Of a stretch of 64,000 nt of DNA, positions 27,258 to 35,554 are shown in pieces. Source of the stretch: Deltaproteobacteria bacterium (GTDB lineage: Bacteria > Desulfobacterota > GWC2-55-46 > DRQE01). The notes under the pieces were generated by a model. It searched no databases, was not told where the DNA came from, and was given only the letters and a program-made list of their open reading frames with translations. Each line of letters starts with the position of its first letter. Within the stretch, counting starts at the first letter, position 1. The stretch is from contig WGFM01000002.1 in the NCBI GenBank assembly GCA_015492245.1, positions 1 through 64,000 of the forward strand. The letters are read 5' to 3'. The position numbers were made by a program, and so were the translations under genes.

Positions 27258-28535
27258 TTACAGAGAGTCTTTTATGGCCTCTGCCAGTATGGAGAGTGCC
27301 TGTTGCATCTCGTCATGGGTGGTTGTAAGTGGAGGCATGAGGCGGGCTATGTTCTTGCAGGTGCCGCATTCCACTATTATGAGTCCATTCTTTATACAGT
27401 TACTTATGATTTTTTCGAGAAGCTCAGGGGCCGGTGAGCCATCGGGCCTTACGAACTCTATAGCCAGCATGAACCCGAGCCCCCGCACATCGCCGATACA
27501 GGCATGCATCTTTTTGAGCTCCTGAAGGAGCCTCAACGCATGGTCTCCCACCTTCTTTGCATTCTCAAGGAGTCCCTCTCTTTCTATTGTATTTATCACC
27601 TCAAGGGCTGCCCTTGAAGATATGGGGTTTCCACCGAATGTTGTGCCGTGGGAGCCTGGCTTCCAGCGTTCCATAAGTTCTCTTCTTGCGCCGATGGCAC
27701 TCAACGGCAGCCCCCCTGCGATGGCCTTTGCAAGAACCATTATGTCCGGCTCTATACCGAAGTGCTCGCAGGCAAACCATCTGCCTGTTCTGCCGAAACC
27801 GGTCTGCACCTCATCTGCTACAAACAGGATTTCATGTTTTTCCGTAAACTCACGCAGCCCCTTCATGTATCTCTCTGGAGGCACCACATAGCCACCCTCA
27901 CCGAGCACAGGCTCTATGACTACGCATGCCACCTCTTCAGGGGTTATCAGGTGGGCAAACATCCACTCGAGATAGGCAAGGCACTCGGTGGAGCAATCTT
28001 CGCTCCTTTTCCCCATGGGACAGCGGTAGCAATAGGGATAGGGTGCATGGAATACCGATGGAAGGAGGGGATGGTAGTTCTTTCTGTAGCGGACAGAAGA
28101 GGTTGTAAGGCTCATTGCCCCATAGGTTCTTCCGTGGAAGCTGCCACCGAAGGCTATTATGCCCTGGCGCTGTGTGGCGTAGCGGGCGAGTTTTATGGCA
28201 CCTTCTACCGCCTCTGCCCCGCTGTTGGAGAAAAAGAACATATCTATTCCATCAGGGGTTATCTCCTTCAGCCTTTCCGCAAGCTCCACGATGGTGGGAT
28301 AGTAGAATATGCAGCCCGAGTGGATGAACCTCTGGGCCTGCTCCCCTATGGCCTTTACCACCGATGGATGGCAGTGGCCTGTGTTGAGGACCGCGAGTCC
28401 AGAGCTGAAGTCCATGTACCTTTTGCCATCCCTGTCGTAGACATATACACCCTCTGCCCTCTCTACCACAATATCTGTGTGGAAGAGAAGGGCGGGGGCA
28501 AGAAGGCTACGGGCTTTCTCCCTTACATCGCTCAT
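27258..28535 (-). CDS. class III aminotransferase (GABA/acetylornithine type)
   Basis: A 425-residue PLP enzyme of the ornithine/GABA aminotransferase family. It has VFFFSNSGAEAVEGA-like cofactor binding, FHGRT, the PLP-contacting DEVQTGFGRTG and the Schiff-base lysine in VLAKAIAGGLPL. A Cys-containing insert (YCYRCPMGKRSEDC) is typical of 4-aminobutyrate aminotransferase-type members. With the aldehyde dehydrogenase in the same operon, a GABA- or diamine-degrading pathway (amine to semialdehyde to acid) is plausible but not proven. Confidence 0.85.
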   Translation of the reverse strand: MSDVREKARSLLAPALLFHTDIVVERAEGVYVYDRDGKRYMDFSSGLAVLNTGHCHPSVVKAIGEQAQRFIHSGCIFYYPTIVELAERLKEITPDGIDMFFFSNSGAEAVEGAIKLARYATQRQGIIAFGGSFHGRTYGAMSLTTSSVRYRKNYHPLLPSVFHAPYPYCYRCPMGKRSEDCSTECLAYLEWMFAHLITPEEVACVVIEPVLGEGGYVVPPERYMKGLREFTEKHEILFVADEVQTGFGRTGRWFACEHFGIEPDIMVLAKAIAGGLPLSAIGARRELMERWKPGSHGTTFGGNPISSRAALEVINTIEREGLLENAKKVGDHALRLLQELKKMHACIGDVRGLGFMLAIEFVRPDGSPAPELLEKIISNCIKNGLIIVECGTCKNIARLMPPLTTTHDEMQQALSILAEAIKDSL

Positions 28536-28544
28536 TCTGGCAGA

Positions 28545-29027
28545 CTAAAGCCCCTTTTTGAGGTCAAGGAGTTTTGTAAGGTGTGATTTTTCCTCTTCTA
28601 TCACCTCTTCCACAACAGCCCTGTCCCTTTCGTTTATCCCCCGTGCAATCTCGTAGTAGAAAAGAAGCGAGTCCTTCTCCATGGCTATGGCGAAGTCGAT
28701 TATATCCTCCGCGCTTTTTATCGTATCTGCATGTTCTCTGCCTCCGAGCTCTGCTGTGAACACATGGGCATCTGCCATCGCCTTAAGATAGAGAAGAGCC
28801 TCTTCCATGTAGGGGTCAAAGGGGTTTTCTTCTTCCTGGAGTCTGTCAAGGAGCGAGCGAAAGTATCTTTTGTGCTTCTCTTCTTCCTGCACCAGGTAGT
28901 TAAGGGTCTTTCGAAGCCCCTCATCTTCTGTGTCCTCAAGCGCGGTCCTGTAGAACTGCTGGCCATTCTCTTCTATCCTTATGGCCATCTCGAGCACCTC
29001 TCTGCCTGAAAAGTTAAGCATGTTCAT
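28545..29027 (-). CDS. ferritin-like diiron protein (rubrerythrin-related, no rubredoxin domain)
   Basis: A 160-residue four-helix-bundle protein. Repeated acidic iron ligands are visible in AIRIEENGQQFY, VQEEEKHKRYF, AMEKDSLLFYYEI and EVIEEEKSHLTKL: two ExxH pairs and matching glutamates, the erythrin pattern. No CxxC rubredoxin domain follows. Such proteins handle peroxide or iron. It lies between the aldehyde dehydrogenase and aminotransferase genes. Confidence 0.82.
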   Translation of the reverse strand: MNMLNFSGREVLEMAIRIEENGQQFYRTALEDTEDEGLRKTLNYLVQEEEKHKRYFRSLLDRLQEEENPFDPYMEEALLYLKAMADAHVFTAELGGREHADTIKSAEDIIDFAIAMEKDSLLFYYEIARGINERDRAVVEEVIEEEKSHLTKLLDLKKGL

Positions 29028-29046
29028 ATTACCTCCTTGTTGGGTC

Positions 29047-30537
29047 CTATTCTTTTATCTGGGCCTTCTGGAGTTTGCCACTGAAGTCCCTGTAGACAAC
29101 CTTTATCCTTGTGAACATATCTATGGCACCACCCTTTCCACCTGCCTCCTTGTGTCCAGAGCCACTCTTCTTCATACCACCAAAGGGTAGCTGTATCTCT
29201 GCCCCTATGGTTGGTGCGTTTATGTAGACAAGCCCTGAGTCGAGCTCCCTCTCTGCAATGGCTGACAGGTTGACATCCCCTGTGTATATGGAGGAAGATA
29301 GCCCGTAGTCTGTGGAGTTTGCAAGCCCTATCGCCTCTTCGAAGGATGTGGCCCTGAACACAGAGACAACGGGGCCGAATATCTCCTCGCTGGCTATCCT
29401 CATCTGTGGTGTTACATCTGTGAATATGGTGGGTTCCATGAAGTATCCCCTGTCGAACCTGCCGCCTGTAAGGCGGTTGCCACCTGTGGTAAGAGAAGCG
29501 CCCTCTTCAATGCCTATCTTTACATATTCGAGCACCCTGCCAAGCTGGGACTCGTTTACAAGGGGTCCCATGTCCACATCTTCCGTCAGCCCATCTCCTA
29601 TGCGCATACTTGTTGCCTTTCTGGTAAACTCTGCAAGGAAGGTGTCGTATACTTCTGTGTGCACTATGAGTCTACTTGCAGCGGTGCATCGCTGGCCTGT
29701 TGTGCCGAAGGCTGCCCACAGTGAGCCCTCGAGGGCGAGCTCCAGGTCTGCATCGTCCATCACCACTATGGGGTTTTTGCCACCCATCTCACAGGACACC
29801 TCTTTACCCACGCCCACGCAGCTTCTTATTATACCCTCTCCAACCTTTGTGGAGCCTGTAAAGGATACTCCATCCACAAGTGGATGTTCTGCAAGCTCTC
29901 TACCCACGGTCTCGCCTCTGCCGTGCACGAGGTTGACCACACCAGGGGGGAGGCCTGCCTCCATCAGGACCTCAACAAACCTTGTGGCACACACAGGGGT
30001 GTGGCTCGATGGCTTGAGTACCACCGTGTTTCCAGCCACAAGGGCCGGCAGTATCTTCCACGCCGGTATGGCTATGGGAAAGTTCCAGGGGGTTATGAGG
30101 CCGAACACCCCGATGGACACCCTTACACTCTTGCAATCCTTGTCTGGTAGCTCCGAGGGCACGGTCTCTCCTGTAAGCCTCCTGCCCTCGCCTGCCATGT
30201 AGTAGGCCATGTCTATGGCCTCCTGCACATCGCCGAGCCCCTCTTTGAGGAGCTTTCCCATCTCACGGGTTACAAGCTCACCAAGGCCCTGTTTGTTCCT
30301 GACGAGAAGTTCTGCTGCCCTGAACAGTATCTCTGCCCGCCGTGGAGGGGGAACAAGCCGCCAGCCCGAGAAGGCATCCCTCGCACTCTTTACGGCTCTG
30401 TCCACATCCTCCGGGGTGGACTCTGGCACAATGCCTATGAGATCAGAGGTGTTTGCAGGGTTGAGACTCTCTATGGGAGGATTCTCGTCCGGAAACTCCC
30501 ATCTGCCTGCTACAAGATTCTTGAACCTTTCGGCCAT
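29047..30537 (-). CDS. aldehyde dehydrogenase family protein
   Basis: An NAD(P)-dependent aldehyde dehydrogenase of 496 residues. It shows TPWNFPIAIPAWKILPALVAGN, FTGSTKVG, the catalytic glutamate in EMGGKNP and the catalytic cysteine in FGTTGQRCTA near residue 285. The overall form resembles semialdehyde dehydrogenases. It is the promoter-proximal gene of a four-gene minus operon with a ferritin-like protein and a class III aminotransferase. Its exact aldehyde is unknown. Confidence 0.88.
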   Translation of the reverse strand: MAERFKNLVAGRWEFPDENPPIESLNPANTSDLIGIVPESTPEDVDRAVKSARDAFSGWRLVPPPRRAEILFRAAELLVRNKQGLGELVTREMGKLLKEGLGDVQEAIDMAYYMAGEGRRLTGETVPSELPDKDCKSVRVSIGVFGLITPWNFPIAIPAWKILPALVAGNTVVLKPSSHTPVCATRFVEVLMEAGLPPGVVNLVHGRGETVGRELAEHPLVDGVSFTGSTKVGEGIIRSCVGVGKEVSCEMGGKNPIVVMDDADLELALEGSLWAAFGTTGQRCTAASRLIVHTEVYDTFLAEFTRKATSMRIGDGLTEDVDMGPLVNESQLGRVLEYVKIGIEEGASLTTGGNRLTGGRFDRGYFMEPTIFTDVTPQMRIASEEIFGPVVSVFRATSFEEAIGLANSTDYGLSSSIYTGDVNLSAIAERELDSGLVYINAPTIGAEIQLPFGGMKKSGSGHKEAGGKGGAIDMFTRIKVVYRDFSGKLQKAQIKE

Positions 30538-30578
30538 AGATGGCTTATGTAACCTCCATTCTGAAAGATTCTAAAAAG

Positions 30579-30607
30579 AGTATATCAGAGAGGTATGGTA
30601 TCCACAA
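30579..30607 (-). promoter_or_regulatory. promoter for the aldehyde dehydrogenase operon
   Basis: On the minus strand, TTGTGG (30607-30602), a 17-bp spacer and TATACT (30584-30579). It lies about 40 bp before ATG 30537. Confidence 0.6.
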
Positions 30608-30634
30608 GTCCAGAAGAAGGGATGACACAGGGGC

Positions 30635-30663
30635 TTGACTAAAGTAGAACTTTTTAGTATAAG
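30635..30663 (+). promoter_or_regulatory. promoter for tRNA-Gly
   Basis: TTGACT (30635-30640), a 17-bp spacer and TATAAG (30658-30663), about 10 bp before the tRNA. Confidence 0.7.
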
Positions 30664-30673
30664 ATGAACTTGA

Positions 30674-30748
30674 GCGGGCGTAATTCAGTGGTAGAATGGG
30701 AGCTTCCCAAGCTCCACGTCGTGGGTTCGATTCCCATCGCCCGCTCCA
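30674..30748 (+). tRNA. tRNA-Gly (CCC)
   Basis: A complete cloverleaf: acceptor GCGGGCG pairs with CGCCCGC, the anticodon stem GGAGC/GCTCC encloses loop TTCCCAA (anticodon CCC), the T arm GTGGG/CCCAT carries TTCGATT, and CCA is encoded at 30746-30748. Confidence 0.95.
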
Positions 30749-30778
30749 TGGAGTGAGCATGCTGAATAAAGAATAAAG

Positions 30779-30800
30779 GCCGGGGTGACCGGCTTTTTTT
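30779..30800 (+). terminator. intrinsic terminator after tRNA-Gly
   Basis: Stem GCCGG (30779-30783), loop GGTGA and CCGGC (30789-30793) followed by seven T. It ends the tRNA transcript 30 bp before the YjbQ-family start. Confidence 0.75.
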
Positions 30801-30829
30801 CACTTAGAAGCAGGGAGGCAGTTGCTGCG

Positions 30830-31249
30830 GTGAAGAGCTACAGGAAAGAGCTATGGTTCAACATTCCAGAGAGGATGGGCTTTGTCAACATAACCCCGGA
30901 TGTGGAAGGCTGTGTAAGAGAGAGCGGGATAAAAGAGGGGCTCTGCCTTGTGAATGCCATGCACATAACCGCATCGGTATTCATAAACGATGATGAGCCG
31001 GGCCTCCATCAGGACTACAGGAGGTGGCTCGAAGAACTCGCCCCACATGAGCCCCTCTCCAGCTACCGGCACAACCTTACAGGTGAAGACAACGGCGATG
31101 CCCACCTCAAACGCCAGATAATGGGCAGAGAGGTTGTTGTGGCAGTAACAGAGGGAAGGCTGGACTTCGGACCCTGGGAGCAGATATTCTACGGAGAGTT
31201 CGACGGCAGGAGAAAAAAACGGGTGCTTGTAAAGATTGTCGGTGAGTAG
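30830..31249 (+). CDS. YjbQ/UPF0047 family protein
   Basis: A 139-residue protein of the YjbQ (UPF0047) family: [17 protein letters not shown]-like core (here [13 protein letters not shown]), [19 protein letters not shown] and QIFYGEFDG. Some members show thiamine-phosphate synthase activity in vitro, but the physiological role is unsettled. I chose GTG 30830 because GGGAGG at 30813-30818 precedes it and the family begins KSYRKEL; the longer reading frame from 30785 would include the terminator. Confidence 0.85.
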   Translation: MKSYRKELWFNIPERMGFVNITPDVEGCVRESGIKEGLCLVNAMHITASVFINDDEPGLHQDYRRWLEELAPHEPLSSYRHNLTGEDNGDAHLKRQIMGREVVVAVTEGRLDFGPWEQIFYGEFDGRRKKRVLVKIVGE

Positions 31250-32036
31250 ACCCCCTTTGATAACCCTTACCACAGACTTCGGCCTTAAGGACCCCTGGGT
31301 GGGCTCGATGAAGGGGGTTATCCTATCGATAAACCCTGAGGCCAGGGTGGTGGATATAACACATCTCGTGTCTGCCCACAACATGGTGGAAGCAGCCTTT
31401 ATAATCGCCTCTTCTGTAAGGTTCTTTCCACAGGGCACCGTGCACCTGGCCGTTGTGGACCCCGGGGTGGGTGGTAGAAGAAGACCCATCGTTGTGGAGA
31501 CAGAGGACTATCTTTTCGTAGGTCCTGACAACGGCATATTCACAGAGGCACTCAAAAGAGAGAAGGTGAAGAGGGCGATACACATAACAGGCAGGGAATA
31601 CATGTTGCCTTCTGTAAGCCATACATTCCACGGTAGAGACATATTCGCCCCTGTGGCAGCACATCTTTCAGGAGGGGTCGAGCCCCAAAGACTTGGCCCT
31701 GTGCTCGACACACTGGAAAGGCTCACGCTGCCTGCTCCATCTGTAGCAGGAGATATTGTGGAAGGTGAGGTCATCTATGTGGACAGTTTCGGAAACCTTG
31801 TAACCAACATAGACGATGCCCTTTTGAGAAGGCCGGCTTCCCACAACTTGAAAGTAGAGATAAGAGGGGTTACCATAGAGGGTCTTGCAGAAAGCTATGA
31901 GGAGGGCTCTGATGGAGGCCCTGTTGCAATCCTGGGTAGTACAGGATACCTGGAGATAGCCTTCTACAGAGAGAGGGCAGATGCGACTCTCGGGGCATGC
32001 CCTGGCGAGAGGGTTGCAGTAAAGTGGGGAGCTTGA
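31242..32036 (+). CDS. SAM hydroxide adenosyltransferase (DUF62 family)
   Basis: A 264-residue member of the family that cleaves S-adenosylmethionine with water-derived hydroxide to adenosine and methionine (relatives include SAM-dependent chlorinase/fluorinase). It shows [26 protein letters not shown] and [12 protein letters not shown] 31242 overlaps the previous stop; TTG 31236 is also possible. Whether it truly hydrolyses SAM cannot be judged from sequence alone. Confidence 0.85.
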   Translation: MSRPPLITLTTDFGLKDPWVGSMKGVILSINPEARVVDITHLVSAHNMVEAAFIIASSVRFFPQGTVHLAVVDPGVGGRRRPIVVETEDYLFVGPDNGIFTEALKREKVKRAIHITGREYMLPSVSHTFHGRDIFAPVAAHLSGGVEPQRLGPVLDTLERLTLPAPSVAGDIVEGEVIYVDSFGNLVTNIDDALLRRPASHNLKVEIRGVTIEGLAESYEEGSDGGPVAILGSTGYLEIAFYRERADATLGACPGERVAVKWGA

Positions 32037-32039
32037 TAG

Positions 32040-32489
32040 ATGAGGGCAGTTCTACAGAGGGTGAGCCGTGCAGCCGTAAGGGTGGAAGACCATGTGGTTG
32101 CAGAGATAGGCAGGGGGCTTGTGGTGCTTGTGGGGGTGGAAAAGGGTGATACAGGTGAGGATGCAGCCTATATGGCCGCAAAGGCATCCCTTTTGAGGAT
32201 ATTCGATGATGAGACAGGCAGGATGAACCTCAGTGTGAAGGATACAGGTGGTGAGGTGCTGTGTGTATCACAGTTCACGCTCCTTGCAGATGCAAGAAAG
32301 GGCAGGCGCCCCTCTTTCGATGGGGCCGAAGAGCCAGGGCGTGCCCGAGCACTCTATAGAGATGTGGTGGAAGGAATAAGAAAAGAGGGGGTTGTGGTAA
32401 AAGAGGGTGTGTTTGGTGGCCATATGAAGATAGAGCTTGTAAACGATGGGCCGGTAACCATAGTTCTGGACAGTAAAAAGACCTTTTAG
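32040..32489 (+). CDS. dtd: D-aminoacyl-tRNA deacylase
   Basis: Removes D-amino acids and glycine wrongly attached to tRNA. The 149-residue protein has AVLQRVSRAAV at the start, the SQFTLLAD motif near residues 78-85 and the NDGPVTI C-terminal motif, both hallmarks of DTD. It starts 3 bp after the preceding stop. Confidence 0.93.
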   Translation: MRAVLQRVSRAAVRVEDHVVAEIGRGLVVLVGVEKGDTGEDAAYMAAKASLLRIFDDETGRMNLSVKDTGGEVLCVSQFTLLADARKGRRPSFDGAEEPGRARALYRDVVEGIRKEGVVVKEGVFGGHMKIELVNDGPVTIVLDSKKTF

Positions 32490-32513
32490 AAAAGGAAGGA
32501 GGAATAGACAAAG

Positions 32514-32963
32514 ATGAGAAAGATGCTTCTCATACTGACGGTGCTTCTTGTGCCTGCCGTTGCAGGTGCACAGGGGATGATGCACCACATGATGAAAGAT
32601 GTGAAGGACGAGAGGACGGTTCTTAACTTTCCTCCCGAGATGAAGGTTGTGCAAAAGAAGATGATGAGGGAACACATGGCAACAGTTGCCGCTATCGTCT
32701 CTCTTATTGCAGAGGGAAAGCTTGAAGAGGCAGGAAGCCTTGCAAAGGAAAAACTTGGAACAAACCCCGAGGACATAAAGAGGTGCTCAAAGATGGCAAA
32801 GATGGCCGGAGAGCCGGACTTTCTCGAGCTCGGTATGGCGATGCACGAGAATGCAGATGAACTGGCAGAACATGCAAGGATGGAACACAGAAAGGCCACC
32901 TTAAAGAGCCTCGGAGAGCTTATAAACAGTTGCAATGCATGCCACGAAAGATATAGACACTGA
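32514..32963 (+). CDS. periplasmic cytochrome c'-like protein
   Basis: A 149-residue class II-type cytochrome. It has a signal peptide (MLLILTVLLVPAVAGA), a helical mature domain and one C-terminal heme site CNACH at 140-144, the position typical of cytochrome c' and c-556. The N-terminal part is His/Met-rich (MMHHMM). It may carry electrons or bind NO; ligation cannot be decided. GGAAGGAGG precedes ATG 32514. Confidence 0.8.
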   Translation: MRKMLLILTVLLVPAVAGAQGMMHHMMKDVKDERTVLNFPPEMKVVQKKMMREHMATVAAIVSLIAEGKLEEAGSLAKEKLGTNPEDIKRCSKMAKMAGEPDFLELGMAMHENADELAEHARMEHRKATLKSLGELINSCNACHERYRH

Positions 32964-32974
32964 TAAAAGCCTGT

Positions 32975-33985
32975 CTAAATGGTTGATATGCCATCCTTGG
33001 AGGAGTTCTTCACAGTGTACATCGCCTTGTCGGCAAGATGTATGAGCTCGAGTTTGTTCTTGGCATCTTCGGGGAATGAGGCAACCCCGATGCTTGCGGT
33101 TACATGACAGTTTATGCCCTCATCGGTCAGGAACTCTGTGCGGTTTATTATCTCTCTGAGTTTCTCGGCAACGATGAGGGCATTGTCCTTCGGGGTCTCT
33201 GGCATAAGGATTACGAACTCATCGCCACCGTATCGGCAGGAAATGTCTATGCTTCTTGTGTTCTCCTTGAGCACCCTTGCGAACTCGAACAGAAGCTTGC
33301 TGCCACATATGTGGCCGTAACGGTCGTTCACCTCTTTGAAGTAGTCTATGTCCATGAATATCATGGAGAGGCTGCAACCGTATCGTTTGCATCGCTCTAT
33401 CTCGTAGTCCATGTATTTGTGCATGTAGCGCGAGTTGTATATCTGGGTGAGGTCATCTGTTATGGTGAGCTCTTCCACCCTTTTGAAGAGCATGGCGTTC
33501 TCTATGGCGATTGCCGTGTAGTCTGCTATGGTGGTAAGGAGCACTATCTCGTCATCGGAGAAGCTGCCTTTGTCGGTATTTACAAGCTCTATCACCCCCA
33601 GGCATCTTCCCCTTGTCTTAAGGGGGATGCAGGCGATGTATCGTTTGTTTATCTTGCTTACGGTTGTGCGTTCCTTGTCTATCTCTTCCACTATTATCGG
33701 TTTGCCCTCACGGGCAACCCTTCCGGCAAGGCCCTCGTCTATCTTGAGCCTGTGTTCCCTGTATTTCTCGAGCTTCTTGCCAACGGCTATCTCGAAGCGT
33801 AACTCCTTTTTCTTCTCATCCAGCATAAGCAGGGACCAGTTGTCAGGTTTGAGGAGCCTTTCCATCTCGCGCATGACCCTCTGGAGAACCTCTTTGAGGT
33901 TGAGCGAGGATGTTATGGTTTTTCCTATCTCGCTGAAGGTCTCGAGCTGATGCATTATGCTGGTTTTTCTTTCCCGTGTCTCCAT
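32975..33985 (-). CDS. GAF-GGDEF diguanylate cyclase
   Basis: A 336-residue signalling enzyme making cyclic di-GMP. A GAF domain spans about residues 15-165; the GGDEF domain follows. The active site YGGDEF is intact near residue 252 and an I-site RSID lies five residues before it, so product feedback is expected. No membrane segment is present, so sensing is cytoplasmic. The ATG at 33985 is only 1-2 nt from the predicted transcription start; ATG 33952 is an alternative. Confidence 0.9.
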   Translation of the reverse strand: METRERKTSIMHQLETFSEIGKTITSSLNLKEVLQRVMREMERLLKPDNWSLLMLDEKKKELRFEIAVGKKLEKYREHRLKIDEGLAGRVAREGKPIIVEEIDKERTTVSKINKRYIACIPLKTRGRCLGVIELVNTDKGSFSDDEIVLLTTIADYTAIAIENAMLFKRVEELTITDDLTQIYNSRYMHKYMDYEIERCKRYGCSLSMIFMDIDYFKEVNDRYGHICGSKLLFEFARVLKENTRSIDISCRYGGDEFVILMPETPKDNALIVAEKLREIINRTEFLTDEGINCHVTASIGVASFPEDAKNKLELIHLADKAMYTVKNSSKDGISTI

Positions 33986-33993
33986 TTAATGGA

Positions 33994-34022
33994 AATATAT
34001 CCCATGAAGCAAAAAAAAGCAA
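33994..34022 (-). promoter_or_regulatory. promoter for the diguanylate cyclase, leaderless
   Basis: On the minus strand TTGCTT (34022-34017), a 17-bp spacer and TATATT (33999-33994). Predicted +1 is about 33987, against a start codon at 33985, with no Shine-Dalgarno. Confidence 0.6.
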
Positions 34023-34039
34023 GTAGATGCATAAACTTG

Positions 34040-34074
34040 CACACTCAGGGGGTTTAAAAAAGGCTCTGAGTGTG
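34040..34074. promoter_or_regulatory. 9-bp inverted repeat upstream of ftsY
   Basis: CACACTCAG (34040-34048) and CTGAGTGTG (34066-34074) are a perfect inverted pair separated by 17 bp, lying between the divergent diguanylate cyclase promoter and ftsY. No T-run follows. It could be an operator or an RNA hairpin in the ftsY leader. Confidence 0.45.
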
Positions 34075-34109
34075 GTATTTATATCTTCTTTGAAAGGAGA
34101 GGTTGAGCC

Positions 34110-35000
34110 ATGGTGTTTTCAAAACTCAAGTCAAAACTTGCACGCACACACAACACGATAATGAAAGGGCTCCAGGGTGCATTCGGTGTAAACTCAAGGG
34201 AGGCCTCAAAAGAGGCCATAGAAGAGGCCCTCATAACCGCAGACATAGGGGTGGAGACATCCATGGAGATTGTGGACCTTCTCAACGAGAGTTTTCGCTG
34301 GGATATGGATAGCCTCAGAGAAAAGATAAAGGGTGTTATCTACGAGATACTGAAAGAGGTTGAAGAACCCCTTGAGGTTCCGCCAGACATAAGGCCCTTC
34401 GTAATAATGGTGGTCGGGGTTAATGGCACAGGCAAGACCACCACCATAGGAAAGCTTGCCGCAAGGTTCAAGGAGGAGGGCAGAAGGGTGCTCCTTGGGG
34501 CCTGTGATACCTTCAGGGCTGCTGCCATGGAACAGCTCGAGGTCTGGGCCGAAAGGATGGATGTGCCCATGGTAAAACACAGAGAAGGATCCGACCCAGG
34601 GGCTGTGGCCTTCGATACTGTGAAGGCAGGTCTCTCAAGGGGTGTGGATGTGGTTATACTCGATACCGCAGGAAGGCTTCATACCAAGGTGAACCTCATG
34701 GAGGAACTCAAGAAGATAGGCAGGGTGGTTGGTAGAGAACTCGAGGGTGCACCCCATGAGAGGCTCCTCGTTGTGGATGGCTCTACAGGACAGAATGCCC
34801 TGAACCAGGCAAGGCTCTTCAACGAGGGCATAGGTGTTACGGGGATTGTGATTACAAAACTGGATGGCACCGCAAAGGGAGGTATCGTTGTGCCCATGGC
34901 AAGAGAGTTGAGGATACCCATAAGGTTTGTAGGTGTGGGAGAGGGAAAGGAAGACCTGAGGGTATTCAACGCAGAGGAATTCGTAGATGCACTGATATAA
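34110..35000 (+). CDS. ftsY: signal recognition particle receptor FtsY
   Basis: SRP GTPase receptor that docks ribosome-SRP complexes at the inner membrane. The 296-residue protein has an N domain and a G domain with P-loop GVNGTGKTT at 103-111, DTFRAAAMEQL, DTAGRLHT and TKLDGTAKGG. It lacks the long acidic A domain of E. coli FtsY, as in many bacteria. AAAGGAGAGG precedes the ATG. Confidence 0.95.
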   Translation: MVFSKLKSKLARTHNTIMKGLQGAFGVNSREASKEAIEEALITADIGVETSMEIVDLLNESFRWDMDSLREKIKGVIYEILKEVEEPLEVPPDIRPFVIMVVGVNGTGKTTTIGKLAARFKEEGRRVLLGACDTFRAAAMEQLEVWAERMDVPMVKHREGSDPGAVAFDTVKAGLSRGVDVVILDTAGRLHTKVNLMEELKKIGRVVGRELEGAPHERLLVVDGSTGQNALNQARLFNEGIGVTGIVITKLDGTAKGGIVVPMARELRIPIRFVGVGEGKEDLRVFNAEEFVDALI

Positions 35001-35022
35001 CTTTGAAAAAGGAGAGTGCCCA

Positions 35023-35553
35023 ATGGAAAAAGACCTTCAGAGGTTCTATGAGTTATACATGAGAAGAAAGAGTGTAAGAAGGTTCCTCGACAAAGATATA
35101 GAAGAGGATAAGCTCGAGCGCCTTCTGAACATATTGAGGAGGGCACAGAGTGCGGCAAACTGCCAGCCCTGGCACTTCATAGTGGTAAGGGGTGAGGATA
35201 AGGAGAGGCTCAACCCTGTCTTTACCACAAGAGGGTTTGTCGATGCACCGCTCTGTATAGTGGCATGTGCCGAGCCATCGAAGGCATGGGTGAGAAAGGC
35301 CGACAGGGTGAACTACGCATGGGTGGATGTAACCATAGCGGTTACAGAGATGATAGGGGCTGCAACGGCCGAGGGGCTCGGCACATGCTGGGTTGCAGCG
35401 ATAGAGCCCACAGGGGTCAAGGAGATTCTAAGCATACCAGCAGATATAGATGTGGTTGCCATAATAGTGATGGGTTATCCAGAGGAAGAACTGAAGGTGG
35501 AGGAAAAGGACAGGAAACCACTTACAGAGATAATCCACTGGGGCAGATGGTAG
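35023..35553 (+). CDS. nitroreductase family protein
   Basis: A 176-residue FMN-dependent nitroreductase-like protein: RRKSVRRFLDKDI at the start, SAANCQPWHFIVV for the flavin site, AVTEMIGAATAEGLGTCWV, and VIVMGYPEE near the end. Natural substrates are unknown. It is 3' of ftsY and convergent with cysS; the two stops are separated by a single base. Confidence 0.88.
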   Translation: MEKDLQRFYELYMRRKSVRRFLDKDIEEDKLERLLNILRRAQSAANCQPWHFIVVRGEDKERLNPVFTTRGFVDAPLCIVACAEPSKAWVRKADRVNYAWVDVTIAVTEMIGAATAEGLGTCWVAAIEPTGVKEILSIPADIDVVAIIVMGYPEEELKVEEKDRKPLTEIIHWGRW

Positions 35554-35554
35554 G

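Noticed and set aside
27648-28586. A 312-residue plus-strand ORF opposite the class III aminotransferase
   Set aside because: Antisense shadow of a well-supported enzyme, with no signature of its own.
30785-30829. Longer start for the YjbQ-family protein
   Set aside because: It would start inside the tRNA-Gly terminator; the GTG at 30830 has a good ribosome-binding site and matches the family's N-terminus.
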